A program made the translations under genes and the position numbers. The notes under the pieces are model-generated. The model saw only the letters and a program-made list of their open reading frames with translations, did no database searches and was not told where the DNA came from. A stretch of 12,868 nt of DNA. Source: an uncultured Collinsella sp. (GTDB lineage: Bacteria; Actinomycetota; Coriobacteriia; Coriobacteriales; Coriobacteriaceae). Of this stretch, positions 1-6,618 are shown in pieces. The DNA lies in NCBI GenBank assembly GCA_902493835.1, contig CABURG010000040.1:1-12868 (forward strand), given 5' to 3'. Position 1 is the stretch's first letter. The number at the start of each line of letters is the position of its first letter.

Positions 1-328
1 CGAGGACGGCGACAACCAAGCCGGCGAGGTACTCGTAGCGGCCGTGACCGTAGGGGTGGCCTTCGTCGGCCGGGCGGCTGGCAAGGCGGAACCCGAGCAG
101 ACTCACGATGTTGCTCGAGGCGTCGGAGAGGTTGTTGAAGGCGTCGGCGATGAGCGAGACAGAGCCGGCGAGCAGGCCCGCGATGCCCTTGGCCAGACAC
201 AGGGTGATGTTGAGGCCAATGCAAATGAGGCTTGCGGCAAAGCCCGCGTTGGTGCGGCAGGAGGCATCGACCGGCTTGCCCTCGCTGCCGGGAACGAGTT
301 TATGTACCAGTCGATGAACAAATAGCAT
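1..328 (-). CDS. Cation diffusion facilitator (CDF) family transporter, N-terminal part
   Basis: Read leftwards from the ATG at 328, this frame stays open to the window edge (109 codons), so the C-terminal two thirds lie outside. An AGGA-type ribosome site (GAGGA) sits 8 bases before the ATG. The product has a hydrophobic first helix (about residues 28-52) and then a second helix carrying DAFNNLSDASSN, which is the D-x(n)-D metal site of CDF proteins. It is followed by HPYGHGRYEYLAG, the conserved loop before transmembrane helix 3. Members export divalent metals (Zn, Fe, Mn, Co) across the cytoplasmic membrane in exchange for protons; the metal cannot be told from this part. It appears to stand alone, with no partner gene upstream. 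The family call is secure; the substrate is unknown. Confidence 0.88.
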   Translation of the reverse strand, partial: MLFVHRLVHKLVPGSEGKPVDASCRTNAGFAASLICIGLNITLCLAKGIAGLLAGSVSLIADAFNNLSDASSNIVSLLGFRLASRPADEGHPYGHGRYEYLAGLVVAVL

Positions 329-850
329 GGCGATCGTCCTCACACACAATCATGGTTAAGGGGATAGTGTAGCCTGTGCGAACGAGCTATGTCCCGATGC
401 TCAGAAAATGCAGCAATGGTCTGTCCGAGCTAACCAGTGACGCGGGTCGAAAGGGGCAGCGGGTCCCTTGCCACTACGTTTGCCGATAGCTATTAAAAAA
501 TGGGCGCGAGATTCGGCATGAAAAGGGCCACCCGTAGGTGGCCCTTGACGATTTGCGCTGCTATCATGCAAATTTGGAACGGTATGCTGCCCTCTACTTT
601 TGAGGTTTTCGGTGCCGTTCCTTTTTATTTGATTGCCATGTATCTACCGTCCTTTGTTTTGGAGCAGTGTCGATCTAACTGGTCGAGCGGTTTGTACCTT
701 TCTGACGCTTGTGTTGTCGCAAATTGCATCAATAATGCTGATGTTTAGGAAGCACGTGTTAAACACTTGCTAAATCCCAACCATTGGGAACCCTTCTTGA
801 CCAGTAATCCACATTGCTGGATAGCTTGTGTTAAGCTAAAGAATCGCTGG
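329..850. other. Gene-free stretch at the left edge of the accessory island
   Basis: No convincing gene is seen on either strand in these 522 bases. The first part should hold the promoter of the leftward transporter: GGGACA and TACACT on the minus strand, 18 bases apart, are a weak candidate. Base composition turns AT-rich after about 550 and stays so through the next gene. A 10-bp hairpin lies at 523-546 and a weaker interrupted hairpin at 751-771 (AGCA-c-GTGT, loop TAA). An 82-codon plus-strand frame at 500-748 has no ribosome site and an unnatural composition, so it is not called. Confidence 0.5.
523..546 (-). terminator. Hairpin, possible terminator reading leftwards
   Basis: A perfect 10-bp stem, AAGGGCCACC / GGTGGCCCTT, closes on a 4-base loop (CGTA). 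Read on the minus strand it runs on into TTTTC, a short T-tract. It could end leftward transcripts from the 851-2559 gene, although it is about 300 bases beyond that stop. It could also be the old terminator of a gene removed or moved by insertion of the island. Confidence 0.45.
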
Positions 851-1532
851 TTACACAAGTTGCTTTAAGTCAATGATATAAATTGGCGTTACGTTAGTGA
901 TGCTCATAGTGTGGGTCACACAACTAGGCAAATTATTCTCGCTGAACCCACTGGGTTCATATTTTTCAACCTCTATCCCTTCATCCTTTAATTTGGCAGT
1001 ATCCTGATCGTTGACATCCCAACATACGATGTAGTCCATCTCATCGAAGATCTTTGTGTAATCAGAAAAATCGCTGATAATATTTCTGAGATGTGATTTG
1101 AATTCAATAATTGTAGTTCTGTCATTCACGCGTGCATAAAGATCGTATTTGTTTTGGTATCCCATATACATGGGGTCAATGCCAGTGATATCTCCCGACC
1201 CAATTAGTTCGAAAAATATAGCAACAACAGAAGCTTCCTGGTCATAAGGATTCTTCTGAAACTTTACCTTGGAGGAATGTAAATCCTGCTTATTATTTAT
1301 CTTATCAAATACTTCTTCTCTATTGAAAGTAGTTGCATGAGCAGGTAACGCTCCAGCGGAGTATTTTGCAAGTTTTGCAAACTTATTAAATACTTGTTTA
1401 GCTTCCTCACGATATATATTCGAAGTTTTTCCTCTAAAAGATTTACGACCAATATCGAACTTCAGACTATCGTCCTCAAAGATGATAAAAAAGTTGGGCA
1501 AATATCCTGCGTTGCCAACAGATGGGGGGGGG
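851..1532 (-). pseudogene. C-terminal PD-(D/E)XK nuclease-like part of the frameshifted GHKL ATPase gene
   Basis: This frame continues the ATPase protein after the nine-C run: the joint reads ...TVTPP then PSVGNAGYLPNFF..., and after it the protein-like sequence continues only in this frame. The tail carries a PD-(D/E)XK-like core: FFELIG (Glu about 451 of the joined protein), KYDLYARV (Asp473) and IIEFKSHL (Glu486, Lys488), followed by a helix and strand ending DYIVCWDVND. That order (E, D, ExK) is the catalytic signature of restriction-like nucleases. An ATG at 1675 in this frame lies inside the region coded in the other frame and is unlikely to be a real start. The half is probably made only if the frame is restored by slippage or tract-length change; otherwise it is dead. 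Sequencing error in the homopolymer is the plain alternative. Confidence 0.78.
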
Positions 1533-2559
1533 TAACGGTAATTGCGGTAGGCATGCCCTTTGTAGCAGCTGTAATATTTCCGTTGAACAATAGATAATTC
1601 CAAGTTTGCATCCAATTCCGATCGTCCAGGTTTTCCTCGGTTGCAAGTTTGTTGATTATATCTATCTGGTCCCATGTTTTTCGACTAGGAACGAAGCAAG
1701 CCCAATACTTCAGCTCTCTATTGTTGTGCATCAAATGACTGTTACTCGATACGATTAGCTTATCCCGGAGCTTGTTTCGTTTCTGCGTGTCATCCCGATC
1801 AGAGGTATTCCATTCATCAAAGTCTTGCGTCGTGATGAAATCCTTTGTCGTCAATTTCTCAATTGGCGTCAGATACTTGTAAGGTATTGTCTCGGAATTG
1901 CAAACTCCATTAATGTCAGTCATCTCAAGATGAACTTTTATATCGAGAACATCGTCCCAGAGTGCTTTTGTGTTCCCGATAGCCGTCTTTGTCCTAAGGA
2001 CAAAGACCATCTGGGGATAGCTGAGAGCGAAAACGTCCTCTTCATCAGCGCGTTCTTCGATGCCTAATACCTGAATCTTTGTATAGCTATTCCCGTTGGC
2101 TTCCAATGATTCTTGTTCCAACAATAGAGGAGTTTCATTCGTCTGTTTCTTCCAAGTGCTGGCATCTACAACAGTAGCCCTTGCAGCGGTCTTGCCATCC
2201 GATGTCTCAATAATAAACTTGGAACTTTGGAAGAGAACATATTTCAATCCCACACCCTTTTCGCCGATGGACAAAGGGTCATCAGATTTTCCGGTAGAAA
2301 ATAAGTTGAGCAGCTGCGGAAGCCTATCAGCAGAAATGCCACAGCCTGTGTCTCTAATGGTGACATTACGTTTTTGGCAGTCAATTTTGATGTCAATGTT
2401 TCCGCTTTTTCCAGTCTCGTTAATTGCATCGACTGAGTTCTGGGCAAGTTCAGCGAATATATCCCAAAAATTGTTGTAGCTATCATCAATATCGCGGATC
2501 GAATGTCGCAGTGAATTGATTGATGATTTGAGAAAATCGACCTTTTTTGGCTCGCTCAT
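1462..2559 (-). CDS. GHKL (Hsp90/MORC-like) ATPase domain protein, N-terminal part of a frameshifted gene
   Basis: A 365-codon frame whose last 20 codons are out-of-frame sequence after a run of nine C (coding strand). The Bergerat ATP-binding fold is clear: ELAQNSVDA at residues 37-45 (Mg-binding Asn41), DTGCG at 70-74, and IGEKGVGLKY at 98-107 (G2 box with a lid lysine). The ATPase core and transducer-like region run to about residue 345. A -1 shift at the C-run (or one extra C) joins it to the nuclease-like part at 851-1532, giving about 569 residues. Upstream is AAAGGG 7 bases before the ATG; GATAAT at 2596-2601 on the minus strand, at the end of an IS scar, is a possible -10. GHKL ATPases fused to or encoded beside nucleases are common in prokaryotic defence loci (MORC/MutL-like families). 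The low GC compared with neighbours suggests transfer. The ATPase fold is sure; the defence role is inferred. Confidence 0.85.
   Translation of the reverse strand: MSEPKKVDFLKSSINSLRHSIRDIDDSYNNFWDIFAELAQNSVDAINETGKSGNIDIKIDCQKRNVTIRDTGCGISADRLPQLLNLFSTGKSDDPLSIGEKGVGLKYVLFQSSKFIIETSDGKTAARATVVDASTWKKQTNETPLLLEQESLEANGNSYTKIQVLGIEERADEEDVFALSYPQMVFVLRTKTAIGNTKALWDDVLDIKVHLEMTDINGVCNSETIPYKYLTPIEKLTTKDFITTQDFDEWNTSDRDDTQKRNKLRDKLIVSSNSHLMHNNRELKYWACFVPSRKTWDQIDIINKLATEENLDDRNWMQTWNYLLFNGNITAATKGMPTAITVTPPHLLATQDICPTFLSSLRTIV
1524..1532. repeat. Nine-G homopolymer tract at the frameshift point
   Basis: Nine consecutive G on the plus strand (C on the coding strand) mark exactly where the ATPase frame and the nuclease frame meet. 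Codons are ACC CCC CCC CAT in the first frame and TAC CCC CCC CCA in the second. One more C, or two fewer, would give a single 569-residue reading frame. Long G/C runs inside genes are typical slip points for phase variation, and also typical assembly errors. Confidence 0.85.
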
Positions 2560-2596
2560 TTATTACCCTTTCTGTTTTCCGAATAGAAAATACTTA

Positions 2597-2716
2597 TTAT
2601 CGCGACACTACCATGCCGAGGCCGGAGGTCGCCTGGGCGATGGACTTCTCCGGCGCGATGGCGAAGTCTGCGGTCTCGGTGCGGTACTCCGCTGTGCAAG
2701 AGGGCCTGTCTGCCAT
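2597..2716 (-). pseudogene. IS3-family transposase OrfA remnant (39 codons)
   Basis: A short frame with a good ribosome site (AAGGAG, 10 bases before the ATG at 2716). The product contains CTAEYRTETADFAIA, then KSIAQATSGLG, which resembles the start of the helix-turn-helix region of IS3-type OrfA proteins (pattern EYR-x-E-x(n)-G-x-[PS]-I-A-Q-x(3)-LG). It breaks off before the recognition helix and the rest of OrfA (full OrfA is about 90-110 residues); no OrfB (DDE integrase) is present. Its GC is high while the flanking ATPase gene is AT-rich, so the join at about 2608 is probably an insertion or deletion scar. An inverted pair TGAACACT (2720-2727) / AGTGTTCA (2784-2791) lies just upstream. 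The family call is moderate because only one conserved block is left. Confidence 0.5.
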
Positions 2717-2810
2717 GGCTGAACACTCCTTTCTTTTTGGCGCTGAAACGATTATCGCCGCTTAACGCCATTCCTCTAAGTCAAGTGTTCAGGAATACGG
2801 TACAGCTCAG

Positions 2811-4448
2811 TTACAGCTTGGGGGTCGTGGACGTATCGAGATGCTGGGTCGCGCCGATGACGAGCCGTCCGGTCTTCTCGTCACGGTTGAAATAGATGTG
2901 CACGAATTTGGGGCTGTTCGGGTCGCCGGTGCCGGAGCGAATGTGCGGTTCGATGATTAGCGGTCTTCCCTCATAAGTATCCTCGCGCTGCCGCATGAGA
3001 GCGGCGTTCTTCCTCGTCGTCTCGCTCTCCTTGAACGATAGAGAGAGCCTCGTCCGCTCGCGAAACGCCTTTGCGATTCCCGCTCCGCGCTCGGAGTACA
3101 GCGGGTGCAGGACAGTGCACATGCAGTGCAGCGCGTGCCAGAACACGTCCGGAGCCGTGACGCATCCCTCGAGAGACTCCCATCCGCGCGCGGAGAAATC
3201 CAGCCTGTCCGGATATGCCTCAACGAAAAGTTTTGCGATTGTCGTGAGGTTGAGCTGTGGATGTTCGTCGAGAGCGCGAGCGAGACTGCAGTCCCTCTGC
3301 GAGGAGAAGGAGTGTTCGTATGCGGCGATTCTCGCGTCGGCGTCACGGAGTCGGTTTCTGCACTCGGTGAGCTCGTCCTTCAATCTGTCACGGTCAGTCT
3401 CGGCGCTTTCTGCTCTCTCGTCTACTTCGTCAAACATAGCGGTGAGCTGATCGATCGCCGCGCTCTCGATTTCCGTCATGCGCTTCGCCGTGTCGCGTTC
3501 GCGGTGCGAATGCCTATTCAGGCGCTTCACGTCATCAATGCGAATCGAGGTCTCCCAGAAATGCACGTCCTCAGCGAGGGCCCGCCTGAGAATCGCGTAG
3601 TGGTAATCGATACCATGCTCGCGAATCTGCGTCGTGGAGAAGTAGCGGTGCTTATACGAGTCGGAAGGATCGGTGAAGTCGGGGCGTGCGGCGTATATGC
3701 GAACCGCTCCTCCGAAACATCCGAGGTCGTTTGCGGGGAAAAGCGCGTTCAACGCGTTCATTGCCTCGCAATTGCGGGTGAAGTAGACGAGCGCGTTGGG
3801 TCCGAGCTGTCTAACGATGGTTTCCGGATCGAGGGATAGCCTTCCGCCGTGCGACGGGGCGCAGACGATTACGGGCACCTCGCGAGCAGGGTTTGCTATC
3901 TTCTCGTATAGGGCAGCGCACCCATCAATCTCAAACTCGATTGGCTCGAGGCTTAGGGGGCACCCGTCGACGGTGCAGGTAAGCTGATCGTCGTTCGCGA
4001 GGAACCTGACAAGGCCTGGAATGGTCGGGCTCGGCGTCTCCTGGAGCGGCCCGAGGAAGCCGGGAACGTCGCTGTATATCGTGATAATCGAAACCGTGCC
4101 GCTGCTCCTGGTGTGACCCTCGAATCCAATCTCGGTAGTCCACTCCCTAGGAGCGCACCCGATTTTACGGGATACCTCGGAATGTTGGCACGCCCACGTG
4201 TAAACGTCACCCTCGCGATGCATGCACGAGAAGAGGCTGACGTTCGCGCCGTCAGCCACGATCTTGTCCCCATGTTTGAGTTCACTCCATGCGTGCGGCT
4301 CGGATGGAAGTCGATAGTCGCCGTATCGCGCTTTCTTTAGCGACCAGCGCTTGAGGCACATAATCACCGACCAAAGGGCATCACCATCTGAGTTCTCGGC
4401 AACATCAAACTTGGCCTTGAAGAACATCGTACGGTCTAGGTCGAGCAT
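2811..4448 (-). CDS. Uncharacterised 545-residue protein with central coiled coil
   Basis: A long intact frame with AAGGAG 8 bases before the ATG. I do not recognise a named family. Visible parts: residues 1-130, a beta-rich N-terminal domain that begins MLDLDRTMFFKAKFD and carries several Cys (75, 87, 98); residues 190-260, an alpha/beta stretch with VPVIVCAPS, ALVYFTRNCEAMNAL and GGAVRIYAARPDF followed by HRYFS; residues about 305-380, a charged heptad-like coiled coil; residues 425-470, a helical region; and a beta-rich end with KFVHIYFNRDEKTGRLVIG and HLDTSTT. No signal peptide or membrane segment is seen, so it should be cytoplasmic. GC is close to the host, unlike the ATPase gene downstream. 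An IS scar separates the two, so a joint operon is doubtful. A defence or mobile-element role is guessed from position only. Confidence 0.8.
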   Translation of the reverse strand: MLDLDRTMFFKAKFDVAENSDGDALWSVIMCLKRWSLKKARYGDYRLPSEPHAWSELKHGDKIVADGANVSLFSCMHREGDVYTWACQHSEVSRKIGCAPREWTTEIGFEGHTRSSGTVSIITIYSDVPGFLGPLQETPSPTIPGLVRFLANDDQLTCTVDGCPLSLEPIEFEIDGCAALYEKIANPAREVPVIVCAPSHGGRLSLDPETIVRQLGPNALVYFTRNCEAMNALNALFPANDLGCFGGAVRIYAARPDFTDPSDSYKHRYFSTTQIREHGIDYHYAILRRALAEDVHFWETSIRIDDVKRLNRHSHRERDTAKRMTEIESAAIDQLTAMFDEVDERAESAETDRDRLKDELTECRNRLRDADARIAAYEHSFSSQRDCSLARALDEHPQLNLTTIAKLFVEAYPDRLDFSARGWESLEGCVTAPDVFWHALHCMCTVLHPLYSERGAGIAKAFRERTRLSLSFKESETTRKNAALMRQREDTYEGRPLIIEPHIRSGTGDPNSPKFVHIYFNRDEKTGRLVIGATQHLDTSTTPKL

Positions 4449-4486
4449 AATCGCACTCCTTAGCGGAACAGTAGTCGATATAGCAA

Positions 4487-4492
4487 ATTATA
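4487..4492 (-). promoter_or_regulatory. Possible -10 box for the 545-residue protein gene
   Basis: TATAAT, a perfect match to the -10 consensus, reads leftwards about 40 bases before the ATG at 4448. No good -35 is found at 16-18 bases (CTCTCC is nearest), so support is partial. The same AT-rich patch also gives TATATT on the plus strand, which could serve a rightward RNA. Confidence 0.4.
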
Positions 4493-4612
4493 TTCCTGGG
4501 GTAACATCTGGAGAGCGAAACCGTAAACGCAAATGCACCCTGTTTCTCGCACGTGCACCTGAGGCACGCGCGTCTGCCGTTCCGCCGCGTCCCGATGTGG
4601 TAGATTTGTCTT

Positions 4613-4669
4613 GGACGGCGAGCACCCCCGGGTTAGGAACCTGGGAAGAGCATCGCCGTCCATTTTTTT
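4613..4669 (+). terminator. Long two-part hairpin followed by seven T: terminator, perhaps of a small RNA
   Basis: An outer 9-bp stem GGACGGCGA (4613-4621) / TCGCCGTCC (4653-4661) encloses an inner 8-bp stem CCCGGGTT (4627-4634) / AACCTGGG (4638-4645) with one G-U pair. TTTTTTT follows at 4663-4669. On the plus strand this is a strong intrinsic terminator. No plus-strand protein gene precedes it: the neighbour reads the other way. It therefore may end a small RNA starting near 4500 (TATATT at 4489-4494 is a possible -10), or insulate the cassette that follows. I matched it to no known RNA family. Confidence 0.6.
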
Positions 4670-4706
4670 AATTGAGACGCGCCCCATTTTGGCCAAGCAC
4701 CATAAC

Positions 4707-4735
4707 CTGTTCCCCGCACGCGCGGGGATGATCTC
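4707..4735 (+). CRISPR. Type I-E-like CRISPR repeat unit, copy 1 (intact)
   Basis: A 29-base unit with the layout of type I-E repeats: GTTCCCCGC, then ACGC, then GCGGGGATGA. The stem is CCCCGC / GCGGGG (6 bp) with loop ACGC, followed by an 8-base 3' part (ATGATCTC) at the place of the crRNA 5' handle. About 20 of 29 positions agree with the E. coli I-E repeat by eye. It is not part of an ordinary array: the next copy is 254 bases on, not about 61. It ends 23 bases before the start codon of a small gene. Confidence 0.7.
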
Positions 4736-4758
4736 AAAACCAAACGAAAGGAATTGTA

Positions 4759-4950
4759 ATGGATAAGCTCCGATGGGTTATTGCACTTGACAAGGTTACT
4801 GGTATGCGTATGGCGTTTACCGTGTGCGACCTTAACCTCGTGCCATTTTATCAGTCAAAGTACATGATTGAAGGATACGATGTTAAGGTGTTAACAGCTG
4901 ACGAGGCGCTAAAGTTCGCTGATGATGAAAAGGCGCGCGGCATTCTGTAG
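4759..4950 (+). CDS. Small protein (63 residues) lying between two CRISPR-like repeats
   Basis: A complete short frame with a ribosome site (AAAGGA, 8 bases before the ATG). The start MDKLRWVIALDKVTG suggests a beta-strand, and the end, LTADEALKFADDEKARG, an acidic amphipathic helix. There are no Cys pairs, signal peptide or membrane segment. I recognise no family. The gene fits almost exactly between the two repeat units: it starts 23 bases after copy 1 and stops 10 bases before copy 2. It is less GC-rich than core genes here. Possible roles are an anti-CRISPR-like or phage-derived protein, a toxin or antitoxin, or a gene captured in a decayed array; nothing in the sequence decides. Confidence 0.65.
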   Translation: MDKLRWVIALDKVTGMRMAFTVCDLNLVPFYQSKYMIEGYDVKVLTADEALKFADDEKARGIL

Positions 4951-4960
4951 GCTTTAATTT

Positions 4961-4989
4961 CTGTTCCCCGCACGCGCGGGCGTGACTCT
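4961..4989 (+). CRISPR. Type I-E-like CRISPR repeat unit, copy 2 (3' end changed)
   Basis: The first 20 bases are identical to copy 1 (CTGTTCCCCGCACGCGCGGG), in the same direction. The last nine differ (CGTGACTCT instead of GATGATCTC), so the stem is one pair shorter and the handle is altered. Decay at the 3' end is usual for the last repeat of an array. It begins 10 bases after the stop of the 63-codon gene. There is no T-run after it, so it is not a normal terminator. Confidence 0.6.
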
Positions 4990-5113
4990 ATTGCCCGCCG
5001 CACCGAGGGCATGGCGGCCTACTGTTCTTTGCACGCTGTATGCTTGTGGACTCCAAACCGAACCTCGATGGTTCAACTTCTTCTCCGTAACCCCACTCTT
5101 TTTTGCTCACTCC

Positions 5114-5169
5114 GGCGCCCAATTTTGGGCCACATAGGCATGGACAGCCTTAGCGTGTGCCCACACAAT
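5114..5169 (+). promoter_or_regulatory. Promoter and palindrome for the double-zinc-ribbon gene
   Basis: TGGACA (5141-5146) and CACAAT (5164-5169) are spaced by exactly 17 bases and lie 36 bases before the ATG at 5205. An imperfect palindrome, GGCGCCCAATTTTGGGCC (5114-5131), sits just upstream of the -35 and could be a regulator site. The rest of 4990-5113 shows no gene or RNA that I recognise. Confidence 0.4.
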
Positions 5170-5204
5170 TAAGGTGTCGGCCCGTGCTTAAGGAGGACGT
5201 TTCC

Positions 5205-6542
5205 ATGGACGAGATGTTTGCCATTAAATGCCAAAACTGCGGCGGCCCTATGTATTCACACCAGGCTAAGCGCAGCTTTGAGTGCGCCTATTGCGGCACG
5301 CTCATTCCGTGGCAGGCCGATGCGGGGGAGCCCAAGAGCGCCCTGGGCATTCGCCATGCGCCGCTGACGGTTGTCGATGGACTGCTTAAGCTCACCCATG
5401 TGTCGCAGCTCGAGCCTCCGGTGGACCCCGACTGGTATTTCTTCAATTCGCACTGGCGCAACCAGTCGGTTCTGGAGCATCTGCTGTGGGAAGACCGCGG
5501 CACGGCCCAGGAGTTCCAAGAGTCCACCCACGTGAGCATTCCCTGCCCCTTCTGTGGCGCGTCCTTTGAGGGCGAGTCGACCCAGCGCGTGTTTGAGTGC
5601 CCGTCCTGCGGCAATAAGATCGGTGCCGCCGACCTGCTCAAGCCGGGGACGTTTAGCAAACGCCTGACTATGGGCGTTGGCGCGGAGTACGTGCCCGAGC
5701 AGGGTATTCCCTGCGAGATAACGCCGCAGCAGGCGCGTGCCAATGCGCTTGAGTTGGTGCGCCAATACCCGGACGCCTTTGCCGGCCACGATGTGGAAGA
5801 CGCGATCCAAAACGACATGATGCTCTTCTATTTTCCCATGGCGCTCGCGGACCTTCGCATGATGGCGTCCTTCTCGGGCAGGGGCCTGGGCAAGGAAACC
5901 CTGGTGTACTACGAGGTGCTCGACTGGGCGTATCCCAGGGCAAACTACCTGGACGTTCGCCTTATGGGCATTCTGGAGCCGTGGGACTTTGCCAAGGTGG
6001 GGCCGTTTGATCCTGCCATGCAGGAAGGCGACTTCCGCGTTGTCTCCGTCGACGCGTCCACCAAGGACCAGGTGGTCATTGATAAGCTGGCGCTCGACAT
6101 TGCCGGCAACGATGCCGAGGCGTTCTTGGGCTTCAATAAAAAGAGCATCCGTACTTGGGCGCGCAAGGCCCGCAAGCACAAGGACGGCCTGATTATGGTG
6201 CCGGTCTACTTTGTCGATCGCCCCGCGCGGGATGGACGCGATGGCGAGCAGGTGCGCATCGCCGTGAACGGCCAGACGGGTCGCGCGGCAGCGGTGGTGT
6301 TTAGCGACAAGCGCGAGACGCATATCGTGGCGCCACTCAACCCGAGCCTGCATCTGTCCGGCGAAAGCACCGTTCACGCCACGCCCATCGAGGTCAAATA
6401 CGTTAAATCGCCGTTCCTGTACCAGATCGTGCGCCGTGGGGGCAGCGAACAACCACGTCAGGTGGCGGCGGTTGCCGAGGGTTCCTGCCGAGAAGAAAAG
6501 CCCAAGCGCAAGGGCTTGTTCGCTGCGATCTTTGGTAAGTAG
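5205..6542 (+). CDS. TFIIB-type double zinc-ribbon protein
   Basis: 445 residues. The ATG at 5205 is chosen because AAGGAGG lies 8 bases before it; an in-frame ATG at 5157 has no ribosome site and adds 16 unlikely residues. Two zinc ribbons are plain: C9-x2-C12...C27-x2-C30 and C114-x2-C117...C132-x2-C135. The later part has LIMVPVYFVDRP (about 329-340) and VRIAVNGQTGRAAAVV (about 350-365), the pattern of a widespread bacterial TFIIB-type zinc-ribbon family ('...VP[VW]...NGQTGK...'). As I recall that family, related proteins often end with membrane helices; this one ends in a basic, hydrophobic tail (KRKGLFAAIFGK) with no membrane span. It is probably cytoplasmic. Function is unknown; annotations as helicase or PriA-like rest only on the zinc ribbons. 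It is transcribed alone, converging on the surface-protein gene. Confidence 0.85.
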   Translation: MDEMFAIKCQNCGGPMYSHQAKRSFECAYCGTLIPWQADAGEPKSALGIRHAPLTVVDGLLKLTHVSQLEPPVDPDWYFFNSHWRNQSVLEHLLWEDRGTAQEFQESTHVSIPCPFCGASFEGESTQRVFECPSCGNKIGAADLLKPGTFSKRLTMGVGAEYVPEQGIPCEITPQQARANALELVRQYPDAFAGHDVEDAIQNDMMLFYFPMALADLRMMASFSGRGLGKETLVYYEVLDWAYPRANYLDVRLMGILEPWDFAKVGPFDPAMQEGDFRVVSVDASTKDQVVIDKLALDIAGNDAEAFLGFNKKSIRTWARKARKHKDGLIMVPVYFVDRPARDGRDGEQVRIAVNGQTGRAAAVVFSDKRETHIVAPLNPSLHLSGESTVHATPIEVKYVKSPFLYQIVRRGGSEQPRQVAAVAEGSCREEKPKRKGLFAAIFGK

Positions 6543-6618
6543 GGGAGCGGTGCCGGTTGACATGACGGCGCGGCCTGCGTGTTTTCTAGACACATTGATC
6601 CTTCATCTGCAAAACGCA

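Noticed and set aside
44..325. Plus-strand open frames opposite the transporter gene.
   Set aside because: The minus-strand frame from 328 gives clear CDF motifs; the plus-strand frames do not resemble real proteins.
1394..2479. Plus-strand open frames opposite the ATPase gene (1394-1597, 1825-2067, 2096-2479).
   Set aside because: No ribosome sites or recognisable protein features; the minus strand encodes clear GHKL motifs.
4613..4661. A tRNA-like look: a terminal stem and an inner 5-bp stem with a 7-base loop TTAGGAA.
   Set aside because: There is no D arm, T arm or CCA-type 3' end; the T-run shows a terminator hairpin instead.
4707..4989. A standard CRISPR array.
   Set aside because: There are only two repeat units, 254 bases apart, with a gene between them and no unit at the expected 61-base steps; no cas gene is seen.
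4679..5141. Imperfect direct repeat GCGCCCCATTTTGGCCA / GCGCCCAATTTTGGGCCA on both sides of the CRISPR-like cassette, a possible attachment or target duplication.
   Set aside because: The match needs two or more gaps, and the right copy is better explained as a palindrome next to a promoter.
5256..6593. A 445-codon open frame on the minus strand.
   Set aside because: It mirrors the zinc-ribbon gene on the opposite strand, lacks a ribosome site and has the biased composition of an antisense frame. The plus-strand frame has motifs and a strong start.
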